A stretch of 64,000 nucleotides of DNA from Pseudomonas kuykendallii (GTDB lineage Bacteria; Pseudomonadota; Gammaproteobacteria; Pseudomonadales; Pseudomonadaceae), in NCBI RefSeq assembly GCF_900106975.1, contig NZ_FNNU01000008.1, positions 62,001-126,000 on the forward strand, in the 5' to 3' direction. This document shows positions 24,371 to 33,738 of the stretch, one piece after another; the first letter of the stretch is position 1; each line of letters begins with the position of its first letter. The position numbers and the translations under genes were made by a program. The notes beneath the pieces were generated by a model that did not search any database, had not been told where the DNA came from, and worked only from the letters and a program-made list of their open reading frames with translations.

Positions 24371-25300
24371 TTACAGCCCGAGCAGGTAGAGCAGCAGCGA
24401 GGTGGTCAGCAGCGAGCCGAGGGTCGAGACCAGGATCACCCGCGATACCAGCGCGGCCTCGCGGTTGTAGAACTCGGCGAGCATGTAAGGCCCGGTGCCG
24501 GTGGGCAGGGCGGCGAGCAGCAGCGCCGAGTTGGCCCACAGCGGCGGCAGGTGCAGCAGCGGGAAGGCGATCACCCAGGTGATCAGCGGCTGCACGATGA
24601 GCTTGATCAGCACGATCGGCATCGCGCCCTCGCTGGAGCCTTTCTGCGCCTGGGCGAGGAACAGCCCGAGCGATACCAGCGCGCAGGGCGTTGTGGCGTT
24701 CGCCAGCAGGCTGAGCAACTGGTGCAGCGGGCCGGGCAGGGGCTGCCCGCCCATCGCCCAGAACGCGCCGAGGATCGGCGAGACGATCAGCGGATTCTTC
24801 GCCAGCGCCTTGAGCACCTTGAGCACGGCGTGGTGCAGGCTCTTCTCGGCCTGCAGGCCGATCTCGATGCACACCACCGCCAGGGAAAACAGCACGCAGA
24901 CCACCAGGATCGAGGCGATCATCGCCGGCTCCAGGCCATCCTGGCCGAACACCAGCGCGCACAGCGGAATGCCGATGAACCCGGTGTTGGCGTAGGAGGC
25001 GCTCAGGCTGTCGATGCTGGCGTCTACCAGGCGCCGCTCGCCGCGCAGGCGGTAGGCCAGGGTCAGCAGGTACACCGCCAGGCAGCCGACCGTGACGGCG
25101 ACGACGAAGCCCGGCTGCCATACCTTCTCCCAGCTCGAGCCGGCGGTGACCTGGAACAGCAGCGAGGGCAGGCCCAGCCAGACCACGAACTTGTTGATCT
25201 CGACGGCGGCCGTCGGTCCCAGGCGGCCGGTGCGGCGGCAGACGTAGCCCACCAGGATCAAGGCGAAGATCGGGATGACGACGTTGATGACGGAGTACAT
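24371..25300 (-). CDS. AEC family transporter
   Basis: 309 residues, highly hydrophobic, with about ten transmembrane segments, of the auxin-efflux-carrier family (start MYSVINVVIPIFALILVGYVCRR; conserved N-terminal VVWLGLPSLLF and C-terminal LPTGTGPYMLAEFY). Bacterial members move dicarboxylates, malonate or other small acids. It sits between the stand-alone EPSP synthase and a divergent regulator on the opposite strand. The 207-base gap at 25301-25507 holds both promoters. Substrate unknown. Confidence 0.9.
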   Translation of the reverse strand: MYSVINVVIPIFALILVGYVCRRTGRLGPTAAVEINKFVVWLGLPSLLFQVTAGSSWEKVWQPGFVVAVTVGCLAVYLLTLAYRLRGERRLVDASIDSLSASYANTGFIGIPLCALVFGQDGLEPAMIASILVVCVLFSLAVVCIEIGLQAEKSLHHAVLKVLKALAKNPLIVSPILGAFWAMGGQPLPGPLHQLLSLLANATTPCALVSLGLFLAQAQKGSSEGAMPIVLIKLIVQPLITWVIAFPLLHLPPLWANSALLLAALPTGTGPYMLAEFYNREAALVSRVILVSTLGSLLTTSLLLYLLGL

Positions 25301-25507
25301 GGGCGCCCGCGAGTACGAAGGGAAACGCAGCTTAGAGTTGCCGGTCGATGCGGTCCAATGCTATCGCGGCGCCGGGCTTGCGCCGTCGAATCCAGGTCGC
25401 CACCGAGGGCCGTCGCTGTTCCATGTAGCCGAGGAATTCGCTGGCGGGCGTTGCAAAGCCGTGGGCAATCCTTACTCTGCGGCTGGCAGAGGATTCGGAG
25501 AAGCAGC

Positions 25508-26323
25508 GTGGACGAGGAAACCCGGCGAACCCGCGAGGTGGTCGAGCGCTATCACCAGTGCTGGATGGCACTCGACGTGGAAGGCGTGATGGCGCTCTAT
25601 CACCCCGATATCGAGTACTACGACTTCTTCAACAACCTGCGCATCCCCTTCGACGAACTGCGCGACTACGTGCGCACCGCCATGCCGCACAGCCCGCAGC
25701 AACACATCGAACACACCGACCGCATCCGCGTCGACGGCGACACCGCGTTCATCCAGTACTGTTCGCGGCTGACCCTGCGGCGCAGCGGCCGGCTGGCCTC
25801 GTTCCGCGCCAGCGAGGCGATCACCGTGCGCGACGGGCTGATCTGGCGGGTCCATGAATACGCCACCGCGGTGCGCGAGGAAAACGTCGGCGCCGGGGCC
25901 GAGGCGCCGACGGCGAAGATCCAGCGGCTCGGCCTGTCGTCGGTGCAGGTGCGCCTGATGCTGCTCGACCTGGAACAGTACTTCGCCAGCGAAAAGCCCT
26001 ACCTGGCCAGCGATCTCGATCTGAGCAGGGTCGCCGCCGACACCGGCTACAGCCGCAACCAGGTGTCCTACCTGCTCAACCAGGTGCTCGGGGTCAGCTT
26101 CTACCAGTACGTCAACCGCGCACGTGTCGACCACCTGCTGGAACGCCTCGGCGAGGAGGATGCCGGACGCATCGACGAGCTGGCCTTCGCCGTCGGCTTC
26201 AACTCGCTGTCGGTCTTCTACCGCTGCTTCCGCGAACGCACCGGCCTGCCGCCGCGCGGCTACCTCAGGCAGCTGAATTCCGCACGGACCCGCGCGAACG
26301 ACCCGCACGCCGACGCGCCCTAG
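25508..26323 (+). CDS. SnoaL-like domain fused to AraC-type DNA-binding domain
   Basis: 271 residues from GTG 25508, with GGAGAAG upstream. The N-terminal half (about 1-130) looks like an NTF2/SnoaL fold (YHQCWMALDVEGVMALYHPDIEYYDFF, VRDGLIWRVHEYA). The C-terminal half (about 150-260) is an AraC helix-turn-helix pair (SRVAADTGYSRNQVSYLLNQVLGVSFYQYVNRARV and IDELAFAVGFNSLSVFYRCFRERTGLPPRGYL). A SnoaL-type sensor on an AraC regulator is uncommon. It lies 33 bases upstream of the PuuB-like oxidase and probably controls it. A separate NTF2-like protein is encoded in the facing operon (35953-36324). Confidence 0.85.
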   Translation: MDEETRRTREVVERYHQCWMALDVEGVMALYHPDIEYYDFFNNLRIPFDELRDYVRTAMPHSPQQHIEHTDRIRVDGDTAFIQYCSRLTLRRSGRLASFRASEAITVRDGLIWRVHEYATAVREENVGAGAEAPTAKIQRLGLSSVQVRLMLLDLEQYFASEKPYLASDLDLSRVAADTGYSRNQVSYLLNQVLGVSFYQYVNRARVDHLLERLGEEDAGRIDELAFAVGFNSLSVFYRCFRERTGLPPRGYLRQLNSARTRANDPHADAP

Positions 26324-26356
26324 ACTGCCGGCACACTTCGCCCTGGAGCCCTCGCA

Positions 26357-27766
26357 ATGCAGAACTGGGAAAACATCAGCCTGTGGATGGATCAGCTCGA
26401 CACGCCGCTGCGGGCGCGCCCGAGCCTGGAACAGGACCTGGACGTCGACGTCGCGATCGTCGGCGCCGGCTACAGCGGGCTGTGGGCCGCCTACTACCTG
26501 AAGCGCCAGGCGCCGCAGCTACGCATCGTCATCCTCGAAGCGCAGACCGCCGGCTACGGGGCCTCCGGGCGCAACGGCGGCTGGCTGATGGGGCGCATGC
26601 TCGGCGAGGACCGCTACCTGGCGCCGCTGCCGCAGGAGGAGCGGATGCGCGCCTACGTGGTGCTCAAGTCGATTCCCGACGAGGTCGCCGCGGTCATCCA
26701 GGCGGAAGGCATCGACTGCGGTTATCTCAAGGGCGGCGTGCTGACCTGCGCGGCGCGCTACCCGGAGCAGCGCAGCCGCCTGCGCCACGAACTCGACGCG
26801 CTGTACCGCGAAGGGCACGACGAGAGCGACTACGTCTGGCTGGACCGCCACGCGCTGGACGCCCAGTTGCGCATCGCCGATGCCTACGGCGCCATCTATT
26901 CGCCGCATTGCGCCACCATCCAGCCGGCGCGCCTGGTGCGTGGCCTGGCGCAAGCGGTGGAGCGCCTCGGCGTGACGATCTACGAACGCAGCCCGGTGAG
27001 CGACTGGCAGCCGCGGGAACTGCGCACCGCGCGTGCTCGCGTGCGCGCCGACTGGATCGTCCCGGCGGTCGAGGGCTACGCCGGTGGCTTCGGCCTGCTG
27101 CAGCCCTATCAGGTCGCGGTGCAGAGCCTGATCGTCGCCACCGAACCGCTGCCCGCATCGACCTGGGACGAGATCGGCCTGCGCGACGGCCAGGCGTTCG
27201 CCGAGAACAGCCGGCAGATCACCTACGGCCACCGCACCCGCGACGACCGCCTGGTGTTCGGCGCGCGCGGCGGTTACCGCTTCGGCGGGCGCGTGCGCGA
27301 AGACTTCCAGCTCACCGAGGCGGAGATCGGCTTGCGCCGCTACCTGTTCGAGTCGCTCTTCCCCCGCCTGCGCGGAGTGAAGTTGACCCACGCCTGGGGC
27401 GGCAACATGGGCATGGCGCGACGCTTCCGCCCGCACATGCTGCGCGACAAGAAGAACGGCCTGGCGCTGGCCGGCGGTTTCGGCGGCGAGGGCGTCGGCG
27501 CGAGCAACCTCGGCGGGCGCACCGTCGCCGACCTGATCCTGCACAACGACAGCGCGTTGACCCGGCTGCCCTGGGTGACCCGCGACCAGCCGCTGGGCAA
27601 GAGCCTGCGCCGCTGGGAACCGGAGCCGTGCCGCTGGCTCGGCTATAAGCTGATCATGCGTTCTTTCGCCCACGAAGACCGTGTGCTCGCCAACCCGGCG
27701 ACACCGCCCTGGCGCCGGCGCCTGGCGAGAAGCGTCGCCGCCTACCTCGACACCTTCATGCATTGA
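26357..27766 (+). CDS. FAD-dependent amine oxidase (PuuB/DadA-like)
   Basis: 469 residues. An N-terminal dinucleotide-binding motif (VAIVGAGYSGLWAAYYLK, about 33-50) is followed by the conserved GYGASGRNGGWLMG block of PuuB/gamma-glutamylputrescine-oxidase-like enzymes and a C-terminal GGFGGEGVGASNLGGRTVADLI that binds FAD. It oxidises an amine to an aldehyde with release of ammonia. It is preceded by the SnoaL-AraC regulator and converges with the cyclic-amide/ABC operon, so it may act on an amine produced or imported there. The substrate cannot be fixed from sequence. Confidence 0.9.
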   Translation: MQNWENISLWMDQLDTPLRARPSLEQDLDVDVAIVGAGYSGLWAAYYLKRQAPQLRIVILEAQTAGYGASGRNGGWLMGRMLGEDRYLAPLPQEERMRAYVVLKSIPDEVAAVIQAEGIDCGYLKGGVLTCAARYPEQRSRLRHELDALYREGHDESDYVWLDRHALDAQLRIADAYGAIYSPHCATIQPARLVRGLAQAVERLGVTIYERSPVSDWQPRELRTARARVRADWIVPAVEGYAGGFGLLQPYQVAVQSLIVATEPLPASTWDEIGLRDGQAFAENSRQITYGHRTRDDRLVFGARGGYRFGGRVREDFQLTEAEIGLRRYLFESLFPRLRGVKLTHAWGGNMGMARRFRPHMLRDKKNGLALAGGFGGEGVGASNLGGRTVADLILHNDSALTRLPWVTRDQPLGKSLRRWEPEPCRWLGYKLIMRSFAHEDRVLANPATPPWRRRLARSVAAYLDTFMH

Positions 27767-27794
27767 CCGCGTTGTGCCTGGCGAGGCTCCGGGC

Positions 27795-27900
27795 GGTGGG
27801 TTACGCCGCGACGGGCTTTCGTGGCGGTACGGGCGATCCGCGCGGCGCGGCTAATCCACCCTACGGTTCCGATCCGGGTAGGGTGGGCTTCAGCCCACCA
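27795..27900. repeat. Intergenic GTGGGTTA-type repeat with terminator-like hairpin
   Basis: The 151-base gap between two convergent genes contains GGTGGGTTACGCC early and, near its end, an 8-bp stem GGTGGGCT/AGCCCACC (27882-27889 with 27892-27899) and TCCACCCTACGG. These motifs resemble the tandem units at 13798-14216. The hairpin could help end both converging transcripts. No gene seen. Confidence 0.55.
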
Positions 27901-27917
27901 ACCAAACCCCGCTCACG

Positions 27918-28991
27918 TCAGCCGATCACCACCGGCCCGTCGTGCTCCAGCGTGCAGTCCACCTGCTCGCCGGGGACGAAGCGCGGCAGGCCGAGGGCGA
28001 CGGATTCCAGCGGAGTGCCGGCGACGTCCAGCCGGTAACGCGTGACCTCGCCGCTGTTCAGCACCTCGGCGATGCGTGCGCCGCGCCATACCGGCGCCGT
28101 CAGCTCACCGGGACGGGCAATCTGCAGTTGTTCCGGGCGGATCAGCACGCGTACCTGGCTGGACGCGGCGGGCACGCGGCAGCGCGCGCGGAACTGCCCA
28201 CCGAAGGCTTCGCACTCGATCCCGGCGGCATCGCTGGCCAGGCAGCGGGCGTCGAGCAGGCTGCCGGCGCCGAGGAAGGTGGCGACGAATTCGGTGCGCG
28301 GCCAGCGGTACAGCTCGCCCGGCGCATCGATCTGCTGCAACCGTCCGGCCTGCATGATCGCCACCCGGTCGGCCATGGCGAAGGCTTCCTCCTGGTCGTG
28401 GGTGACCAGCAGCGCGGTCATCTTCAGCTCGCGCAGCAGGCCGGCGAGTTCGCGCTGCAGGCGTTGGCGGATCTGCCGGTCGAGCGCGCCGAGGGGTTCG
28501 TCGAGCAGCAGCACGGCGGGTTGCACGGCCAGCGCGCGGGCGGTGGCGACGCGCTGCTTCTGCCCGCCGGAGAGCTGCTTCACCGCGCGTTCGGCGAATT
28601 CGGCGAGGCCCACCAGTTCGAGCATCCGCAGCGCCGCGGCGCGGGTCTCGGCCTTGCCCAGGCCCTTCATGCGCAGGCCGAAGCCGATGTTTTCCAGCAC
28701 GTTCAGGTGCGGGAACAGCGCGTAGTCCTGGAACACCGTGGCGGCGTCGATGCGGTCCGGCGGCAGCCCGGCGATGGAGCGCCCGGCGATGCGGATATCG
28801 CCGCCGTCGAGGCCGAGGCGGCCGCTGACCATGCCCAGCAGGGTGGTCTTGCCGGAACCGGACGGGCCGAGGATGGCGACGATCTCGCCGTGGCCGACGT
28901 CCAGACTGACGCGGTCCACCGCCAGGGTGGCGCCGTAGGTCTTGCTCACCGCATCGATGACCAGGTCGCGGGGGGAGTCGGGCGGGGTCAT
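27918..28991 (-). CDS. ABC transporter ATP-binding protein (polyamine/iron type)
   Basis: 357 residues from the ATG at 28991 (MTPPDSPRDLVIDAVSK). Walker A is GPSGSGKTT, the signature LSGGQKQR and Walker B LLLDEPLGALD, with a TOBE domain at about 270-357. It overlaps the permease stop by four bases. It is the last gene of the leftward operon starting at 37643 and powers import with the 28988 and 29773 permeases. The frame upstream of 28991 is open but lies inside the permease gene. Confidence 0.93.
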   Translation of the reverse strand: MTPPDSPRDLVIDAVSKTYGATLAVDRVSLDVGHGEIVAILGPSGSGKTTLLGMVSGRLGLDGGDIRIAGRSIAGLPPDRIDAATVFQDYALFPHLNVLENIGFGLRMKGLGKAETRAAALRMLELVGLAEFAERAVKQLSGGQKQRVATARALAVQPAVLLLDEPLGALDRQIRQRLQRELAGLLRELKMTALLVTHDQEEAFAMADRVAIMQAGRLQQIDAPGELYRWPRTEFVATFLGAGSLLDARCLASDAAGIECEAFGGQFRARCRVPAASSQVRVLIRPEQLQIARPGELTAPVWRGARIAEVLNSGEVTRYRLDVAGTPLESVALGLPRFVPGEQVDCTLEHDGPVVIG

Positions 28992-29776
28992 GCGCGTCCT
29001 CGGATGAGTTTGAGAGCGAAGGGCAGGATCATCCCGGCGACCAGCAGCACGCAGGCGACGGCCAGCGCGGAGTAGGCCAGCACGCTGGGCGGCAGGCCGT
29101 TGCGCGCCATCGAGTAGATCAGCATCGGCAGGGTGTTGAAGCCGCGCCCGGTGAAGAAGGCGATCGCCCATTCGTTGAACGACAGCAGGAAGGCCAGCAG
29201 CAGCCCGGAGCGGATGCTCGGCCAGAGGATCGGCAGGGTCACATGGCGCAGCATCTGCCGCTGGCTGGCGCCGAGGTCGCGGGCGGCGTCGTCGAGACGC
29301 TCGTCGTAGCGCAGCAGCTGCGCCATCACCATCAGCGCGACGAAGGGCGAGGTGTAGAGCGTGTGGCCGATGATCACCGTGGGATAGCCGAGCGGCAGGC
29401 CGAGTTCGACGAAGGCCACCTGCAGGCCGGCGGCGAGCACCAGCACCGGGACCACCAGCGGCAGGAAACCGAAGGCCACCCAGAGGCGCTTGAAGCGGGC
29501 CTGGGCGCGCACCACGAAGAACGCGAACAGCGTGCCGAGCAGCGTCGCCAGCAGCGCCACCAGCGTGGCGATGCCCAGCGAGGCGAGCAGCGAGGCGCCG
29601 ATGCGCGGGTCGGCGACCAGCGCGGCGTACCACTTGCCGGTGAAGCCGGTGATCGGGAAGGCGTAGAACGGCAGCGGATTGAAGCTGAAGGCGATCACCG
29701 TGAGGATCGGCACCAGCGCGTAGATCAGCATCGCCAGGGTGCACAGCAGCAGGAACGGGTGGCGCGGGCGCTTCAT
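28988..29776 (-). CDS. ABC transporter permease (PotC-like)
   Basis: 262 residues from the ATG at 29776 (MKRPRHPFLLLCTLAML), with six predicted membrane helices and the EAA loop DDAARDLGASQRQMLRHVTLP. It overlaps both neighbours by four bases, a sign of tight operon organisation. With the 29773 permease it forms the channel of the second polyamine-type importer in this window. Confidence 0.92.
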   Translation of the reverse strand: MKRPRHPFLLLCTLAMLIYALVPILTVIAFSFNPLPFYAFPITGFTGKWYAALVADPRIGASLLASLGIATLVALLATLLGTLFAFFVVRAQARFKRLWVAFGFLPLVVPVLVLAAGLQVAFVELGLPLGYPTVIIGHTLYTSPFVALMVMAQLLRYDERLDDAARDLGASQRQMLRHVTLPILWPSIRSGLLLAFLLSFNEWAIAFFTGRGFNTLPMLIYSMARNGLPPSVLAYSALAVACVLLVAGMILPFALKLIRGRA

Positions 29777-30666
29777 CGTCCGCCTCCCGAGCCGAGGCTC
29801 AGGCCAACGCGTCCGCAGGCGCGGGCGAAGAGTGCCAGCAGCGCCGCCAGCAGGCCGACGGCAAGCCCGCCGGCGACGATCAGCAGCACCGTGAGCGCGC
29901 TGCCCAGCGGCCAGTTCAACGCGTGGAAGAACTGGTCGCGGATTTCCGTGGTGGTCAGCCGGCCGGAGGTGCCGCCGAGCATTTCCGGTTCCAGCACGGT
30001 GCTCAGGGTCGGTACGAACACCAGCACCGCGCCGACGCACAGGCCGGGCGCCGCCAGTGGCATGACGATGCGCCAGAAGGTGGCGTTGGCCGAGGCGCCG
30101 AGGTCGCGCGCCGCCACCAGGTAGCGGTCGTCGATGGTCCTCATCGCCAGGAACAGGGTGAACAGCATGAACGGGAAGCTGTTGTAGGTCATCGCCGCGA
30201 TCACTGCCGGGCGCCCGTAGAGCAGCGCCATGATCGGCGCGTCGAGCAGGCCGCTGCTGGTCAGCGCCGTGTTGATCAGGCCCTTCACGCCGAGGATGCC
30301 GCGCCAGGACACGGTGCGGATCAACGGCCCGACCAGGAAGGTCACGGTCACCAGCATCAGCACCAGCGCCTGCAACCGCGTCGAACGCACGCCCTTGGCG
30401 AGGTAGTAGGCCACCGGCAAAGCGATCAGCGTGGCCAGCAGCACCACGCCGAGTGCCACGCCGAGGGTGCGCGCCAGCACCTGCGGGCGGCCGGACGCCA
30501 GGTCGAGAATCCCCCGGTAGTTGTCCAGGGTCGGGAACGCCGCCGCCGAGCCGTTGCCCGGGGACAGCGAAAGCAGCAGCAGGCCGGCGATGGGCAGCAC
30601 GAAGAATGTCAGCAGCAGGAGCAGCCAGGGGCCGCCGGTGATCAGCGGGTAACGGGAAAAGCGCAC
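29773..30666 (-). CDS. ABC transporter permease (PotB-like)
   Basis: 297 residues from GTG 30666 (VRFSRYPLITGGPW), chosen because GGAGG lies four bases upstream; a GTG at 30693 in the same frame is an alternative. Six membrane segments and the EAA loop AARDLGASANATFWRIVMPLAAPG are visible. It is followed by an overlapping second permease and preceded by the substrate-binding protein gene 64 bases upstream. Confidence 0.9.
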   Translation of the reverse strand: MRFSRYPLITGGPWLLLLLTFFVLPIAGLLLLSLSPGNGSAAAFPTLDNYRGILDLASGRPQVLARTLGVALGVVLLATLIALPVAYYLAKGVRSTRLQALVLMLVTVTFLVGPLIRTVSWRGILGVKGLINTALTSSGLLDAPIMALLYGRPAVIAAMTYNSFPFMLFTLFLAMRTIDDRYLVAARDLGASANATFWRIVMPLAAPGLCVGAVLVFVPTLSTVLEPEMLGGTSGRLTTTEIRDQFFHALNWPLGSALTVLLIVAGGLAVGLLAALLALFARACGRVGLSLGSGGGR

Positions 30667-30730
30667 GCGGCCTCCGAAGGTACGTCCACCCACGCCCCGC
30701 CGTCCCTGGGAATGGCGGGGCGTATCGGTA

Positions 30731-31849
30731 TCAGGCGTTGAGTACCTTGTCCCACACCGCCTGATAGCCGGCGGGGTTGGTCGGCGAGGTCCACCAGACG
30801 GCGTTCTTCAGGAAGGCGTCCGGCTTGGCCAGGTCGAGGGAATCGACCAGTTTGCCATCCATCGTGGCGATCGCCGCGGTGGAGGTGGTGCGGTAGCCGA
30901 TGTCCTTGCCGATCATCGCGCCGTACTGCTCGCCGAGCAGGTAGTCGATGAAGGCCAGGCAGGCGGCCTCGCTCTCGGCGTTGGCGTCCCTGGTCAGGAA
31001 GGCCGCATCGTACCAGGCCAGCTCGCCCTGTTTCGGGTGCGTCCAGCGCACGTCGACGTCGTACTTGCGGATTTCCAGCAGCGGCTGCCAGCCCCAGCAC
31101 ACCGCGACTTCTCCGGTGGCCATGAGGTTCTTCAGGTCGCCGATGTCGTTCCAGTAGGAGCGCACCAGCGGCTTCTGCTTGATCAGCACCTCGGCGACGG
31201 CGTCGAGCTGGTCCTTGTCCATGGCGAACGGGGTCTTGATGCCGAGGTAGAGGGCGGCCACCACCACGCTCTCGAACAGGCCGTTGGGCATGGCGATGCG
31301 CCCGGCGAACTCCTTGTCGAAGAGGATCGCCAGGTCGTCGACGTCCTGGCCGACGATGCCGTGGTTGTAGACCATCGAGTCGGTGCCCCAGGCGTAGGGC
31401 ACGCCGTAGGTCTTGCCGTCGTAGATCATCCCGGCGGCCTTGTCGAAGCCGGGAATCAGCTTCGACCAGTTCTTCAGTTTGCTGGTGTCGATGGGCTTGA
31501 GCACGCCGGCGTCATAGGTGATCTGCGCATGGTAGGAACCGTCGGTGAGCAGTTCGACGCCGGCGCCGCCGGATTGCAGCTTGGTGATGATTTCCGAAGG
31601 GTCGGCGAACAGGCTGGTCTGCACCTCGATGCCGCTGGCCTTGAGGAAGGGCGCGAGGAACTCGGGCCGTGCGTAGTCGGCGTTGGTGCCCCAAGTGAAG
31701 TGTTTTGCGGCCGCCTGTGCGCGGCCGGAGAGCAACGGGCCGCCAAGCAGGCCGGCGGCGCCGGCGATGCCCAGCAGTTTGAGCATGTCGCGCCGCGAAC
31801 GGGCGCCGTTGAAGAGGTCGTGGGTCAAGCGATCTGATGCATCCGTCAT
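30731..31849 (-). CDS. Polyamine-type ABC transporter substrate-binding protein
   Basis: 372 residues. The N terminus carries a twin-arginine motif (SRRDMLKLL, about 18-26) and a signal region ending SGRAQAAA, so Tat export is likely. The mature part is PotD/extracellular-binding family 1 (FTWGTNADYARPEFLAPFLKASGIEVQ; YGVPYAWGTDSMVYN; VCWGWQPLLEIRKYD). It lies downstream of HyuB in the same operon. The genes around it suggest the ligand is the cyclic amide or a related cationic compound. Confidence 0.92.
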   Translation of the reverse strand: MTDASDRLTHDLFNGARSRRDMLKLLGIAGAAGLLGGPLLSGRAQAAAKHFTWGTNADYARPEFLAPFLKASGIEVQTSLFADPSEIITKLQSGGAGVELLTDGSYHAQITYDAGVLKPIDTSKLKNWSKLIPGFDKAAGMIYDGKTYGVPYAWGTDSMVYNHGIVGQDVDDLAILFDKEFAGRIAMPNGLFESVVVAALYLGIKTPFAMDKDQLDAVAEVLIKQKPLVRSYWNDIGDLKNLMATGEVAVCWGWQPLLEIRKYDVDVRWTHPKQGELAWYDAAFLTRDANAESEAACLAFIDYLLGEQYGAMIGKDIGYRTTSTAAIATMDGKLVDSLDLAKPDAFLKNAVWWTSPTNPAGYQAVWDKVLNA

Positions 31850-31930
31850 CTTCTTTCCTCTGCGTTGCTCGATTTACCCGCCTGTCCGCGCGGGATGCCT
31901 GCTGATGACACCACGGACACGGCCTCGCGC

Positions 31931-33727
31931 TCAACCGTTGCCGCGTTGCGCGCGCAGGGCTTGCCGCCGGACGGTGGTGGCCGTCGCGTCGACGGCGAGG
32001 TCGAGGCCCTCCAGCGAGCCGCTGAACACCACGCCGTAGAGCTCGAAGGCGCGCGACGGGGTTTCCCAGCGTTCCAGCACGTCGTGCAGCACGCGGCGCG
32101 GTTCGCGCTCCAGCGGGTCGCCATAGCCGCCGCCGGAGCAGTCGATGCCGCGGATCAGTTCGCCCTTGTGCAGCGTCAGCGCGACCACGTTGGGCAGCTT
32201 GCTCTGGCTGCCGTCGGCGCGGATGTGCCAGGCCGCGGCGGCGATGGCATCGCCGCCGCCGCGCACGCCTCGCGGCGGGCTGAGCTGGCCGTCGCAGGGG
32301 AACATCACCGTCAGCGGCGCCTCGGTGGGGCCGTAGGCCATGTCGCCGCCCGGCGCGCCGCGGAACTTGCCGGCGCCGCCGGAGCCGGGGATCAGGCGGA
32401 TGTGGCTGAATTCGATGGGGTGCTTGAGCTCGTCGATCTCCACCGAGTCGCGGTACATCAGCCCGCAGTCCACCGGCAGGCCCCAGGTAAGCCAGCCGTC
32501 CGCGTGGGCGCTGGCGGGGCCGCCGTTGATGGCGATGATCAACTGGTTGACGTAGGCCTCGTTGCCCTGGCGCGGATCGTCGCCGGAGACCACCGCCAGC
32601 CCCACGCCCATGCCCAGGCCGCCCTCGGCGACGCCGTAGCCGTCGCCGAGCTGGGCGAAGGCCGCGCCAGCGCAGTTCACCAGCCGGTCGGCGACGTTGG
32701 TGGTGGCCACCGAACAGCTGTGGGGGAACGCCGGGCGGCCGATCACCTTGCCTTCGCCAAGCAGCATGCGCACGCGGCGGAAGGCCCCGGAGTTCTTCGG
32801 GATGTCCGCCGGCAGCGAGTTGAACAGGCCGGTGAGCGAGGCGGAAATGGTGCAGGCCTCGCTGACGTTGAAGCCGCAGGGCAGGTTGTCGATGTTGTCG
32901 CGCATGTCCAGGGTGACCATCGCCGCCTCGGGGTCGACCTCGATTTCCAGCCTGATCGGAATCCCCTCGGGGACGATGCCTTCCACCGGATCGTGGCCGC
33001 CGGTGTTCACCAGACGCGCCTTGGGCAGCCGGCGGATGGCCTGGGCCATGCGCTGCTCGGAGTAGTCCAGCCAGTCGCGGACGAAGGTCTTGATGCGGTC
33101 CTTGCCGTACTTCTCGCACAGCTCCTTGAGCCGCCGCTCGCCGATGCGCGCGGCGCCGAGGCTGGCGAGGAAGTCGCCGTACCACTGGCCGGGCACGCGG
33201 ATGCGGCTCTGGCACATGCGTACGATGTCCTGGTTCATCTGGTAGTCGCGCTGCACGCGCACCGCCGGGAAGATCAGTGCGCCTTCCTCGTATACGTCCT
33301 TCGCCGAGGCGTGGTAGGTGGTCGGTTGCGAGTTGCCGATGTCCGCCTGGTGCGCCTTGGCGACCACGGTGAAGAGGTGTTCGCCCTCGACGAACACCGG
33401 CACCAGGATGGTGTGGTCGGCCGGGTGGGTGTTGCCGGTGTACGGGTCGTTGTGCAGGAAGGCGTCGCCCTCGGCGAGGTCCGGGTGGAACTCGCACATG
33501 GTGCGCGTCTGCAGGTGCGCGCCGAAGCTGTGGATCGGCAGCCCGTCGGCGCAGGCCAGCAGCTGGTTGTCGGCGGTGCACAGGCCGCAGCTGAAGTCGC
33601 GCGCGCTGTTGATCACCGCCGAGCGCGCGGCGCGCAGCAGGGTGTTGGTCATCTCGCGGACGATGCCGTCGATGCGATTGGCGATCACCGCGGTGAGTAC
33701 CGGGTTGATGGCTTGCTTCTGGTCCAT
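31931..33727 (-). CDS. Hydantoinase B / oxoprolinase family subunit
   Basis: 598 residues from the ATG at 33727 (MDQKQAINPVLTAVIANRID). It is of the HyuB/5-oxoprolinase C-terminal family, with SCGLCTADNQLLACADGLPIH, FLHNDPYTGNTHPADHT and GSGGAGKFRGAPGG. It forms a complex with HyuA, encoded 11 bases upstream. Together they open cyclic amides (hydantoins, 5-oxoproline, lactams) using ATP. The frame is open far upstream but that part lies inside the HyuA gene. No N-carbamoylase (HyuC) is nearby, so a lactam-type substrate is as likely as a hydantoin. Confidence 0.93.
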   Translation of the reverse strand: MDQKQAINPVLTAVIANRIDGIVREMTNTLLRAARSAVINSARDFSCGLCTADNQLLACADGLPIHSFGAHLQTRTMCEFHPDLAEGDAFLHNDPYTGNTHPADHTILVPVFVEGEHLFTVVAKAHQADIGNSQPTTYHASAKDVYEEGALIFPAVRVQRDYQMNQDIVRMCQSRIRVPGQWYGDFLASLGAARIGERRLKELCEKYGKDRIKTFVRDWLDYSEQRMAQAIRRLPKARLVNTGGHDPVEGIVPEGIPIRLEIEVDPEAAMVTLDMRDNIDNLPCGFNVSEACTISASLTGLFNSLPADIPKNSGAFRRVRMLLGEGKVIGRPAFPHSCSVATTNVADRLVNCAGAAFAQLGDGYGVAEGGLGMGVGLAVVSGDDPRQGNEAYVNQLIIAINGGPASAHADGWLTWGLPVDCGLMYRDSVEIDELKHPIEFSHIRLIPGSGGAGKFRGAPGGDMAYGPTEAPLTVMFPCDGQLSPPRGVRGGGDAIAAAAWHIRADGSQSKLPNVVALTLHKGELIRGIDCSGGGYGDPLEREPRRVLHDVLERWETPSRAFELYGVVFSGSLEGLDLAVDATATTVRRQALRAQRGNG

Positions 33728-33738
33728 TCCGGGCGTCC

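Noticed and set aside
28992-29744. Upstream extension of the ABC ATPase frame at 27918
   Set aside because: The extended part overlaps the permease gene in another frame and is Arg/Ala-rich. The ATPase starts naturally at 28991.
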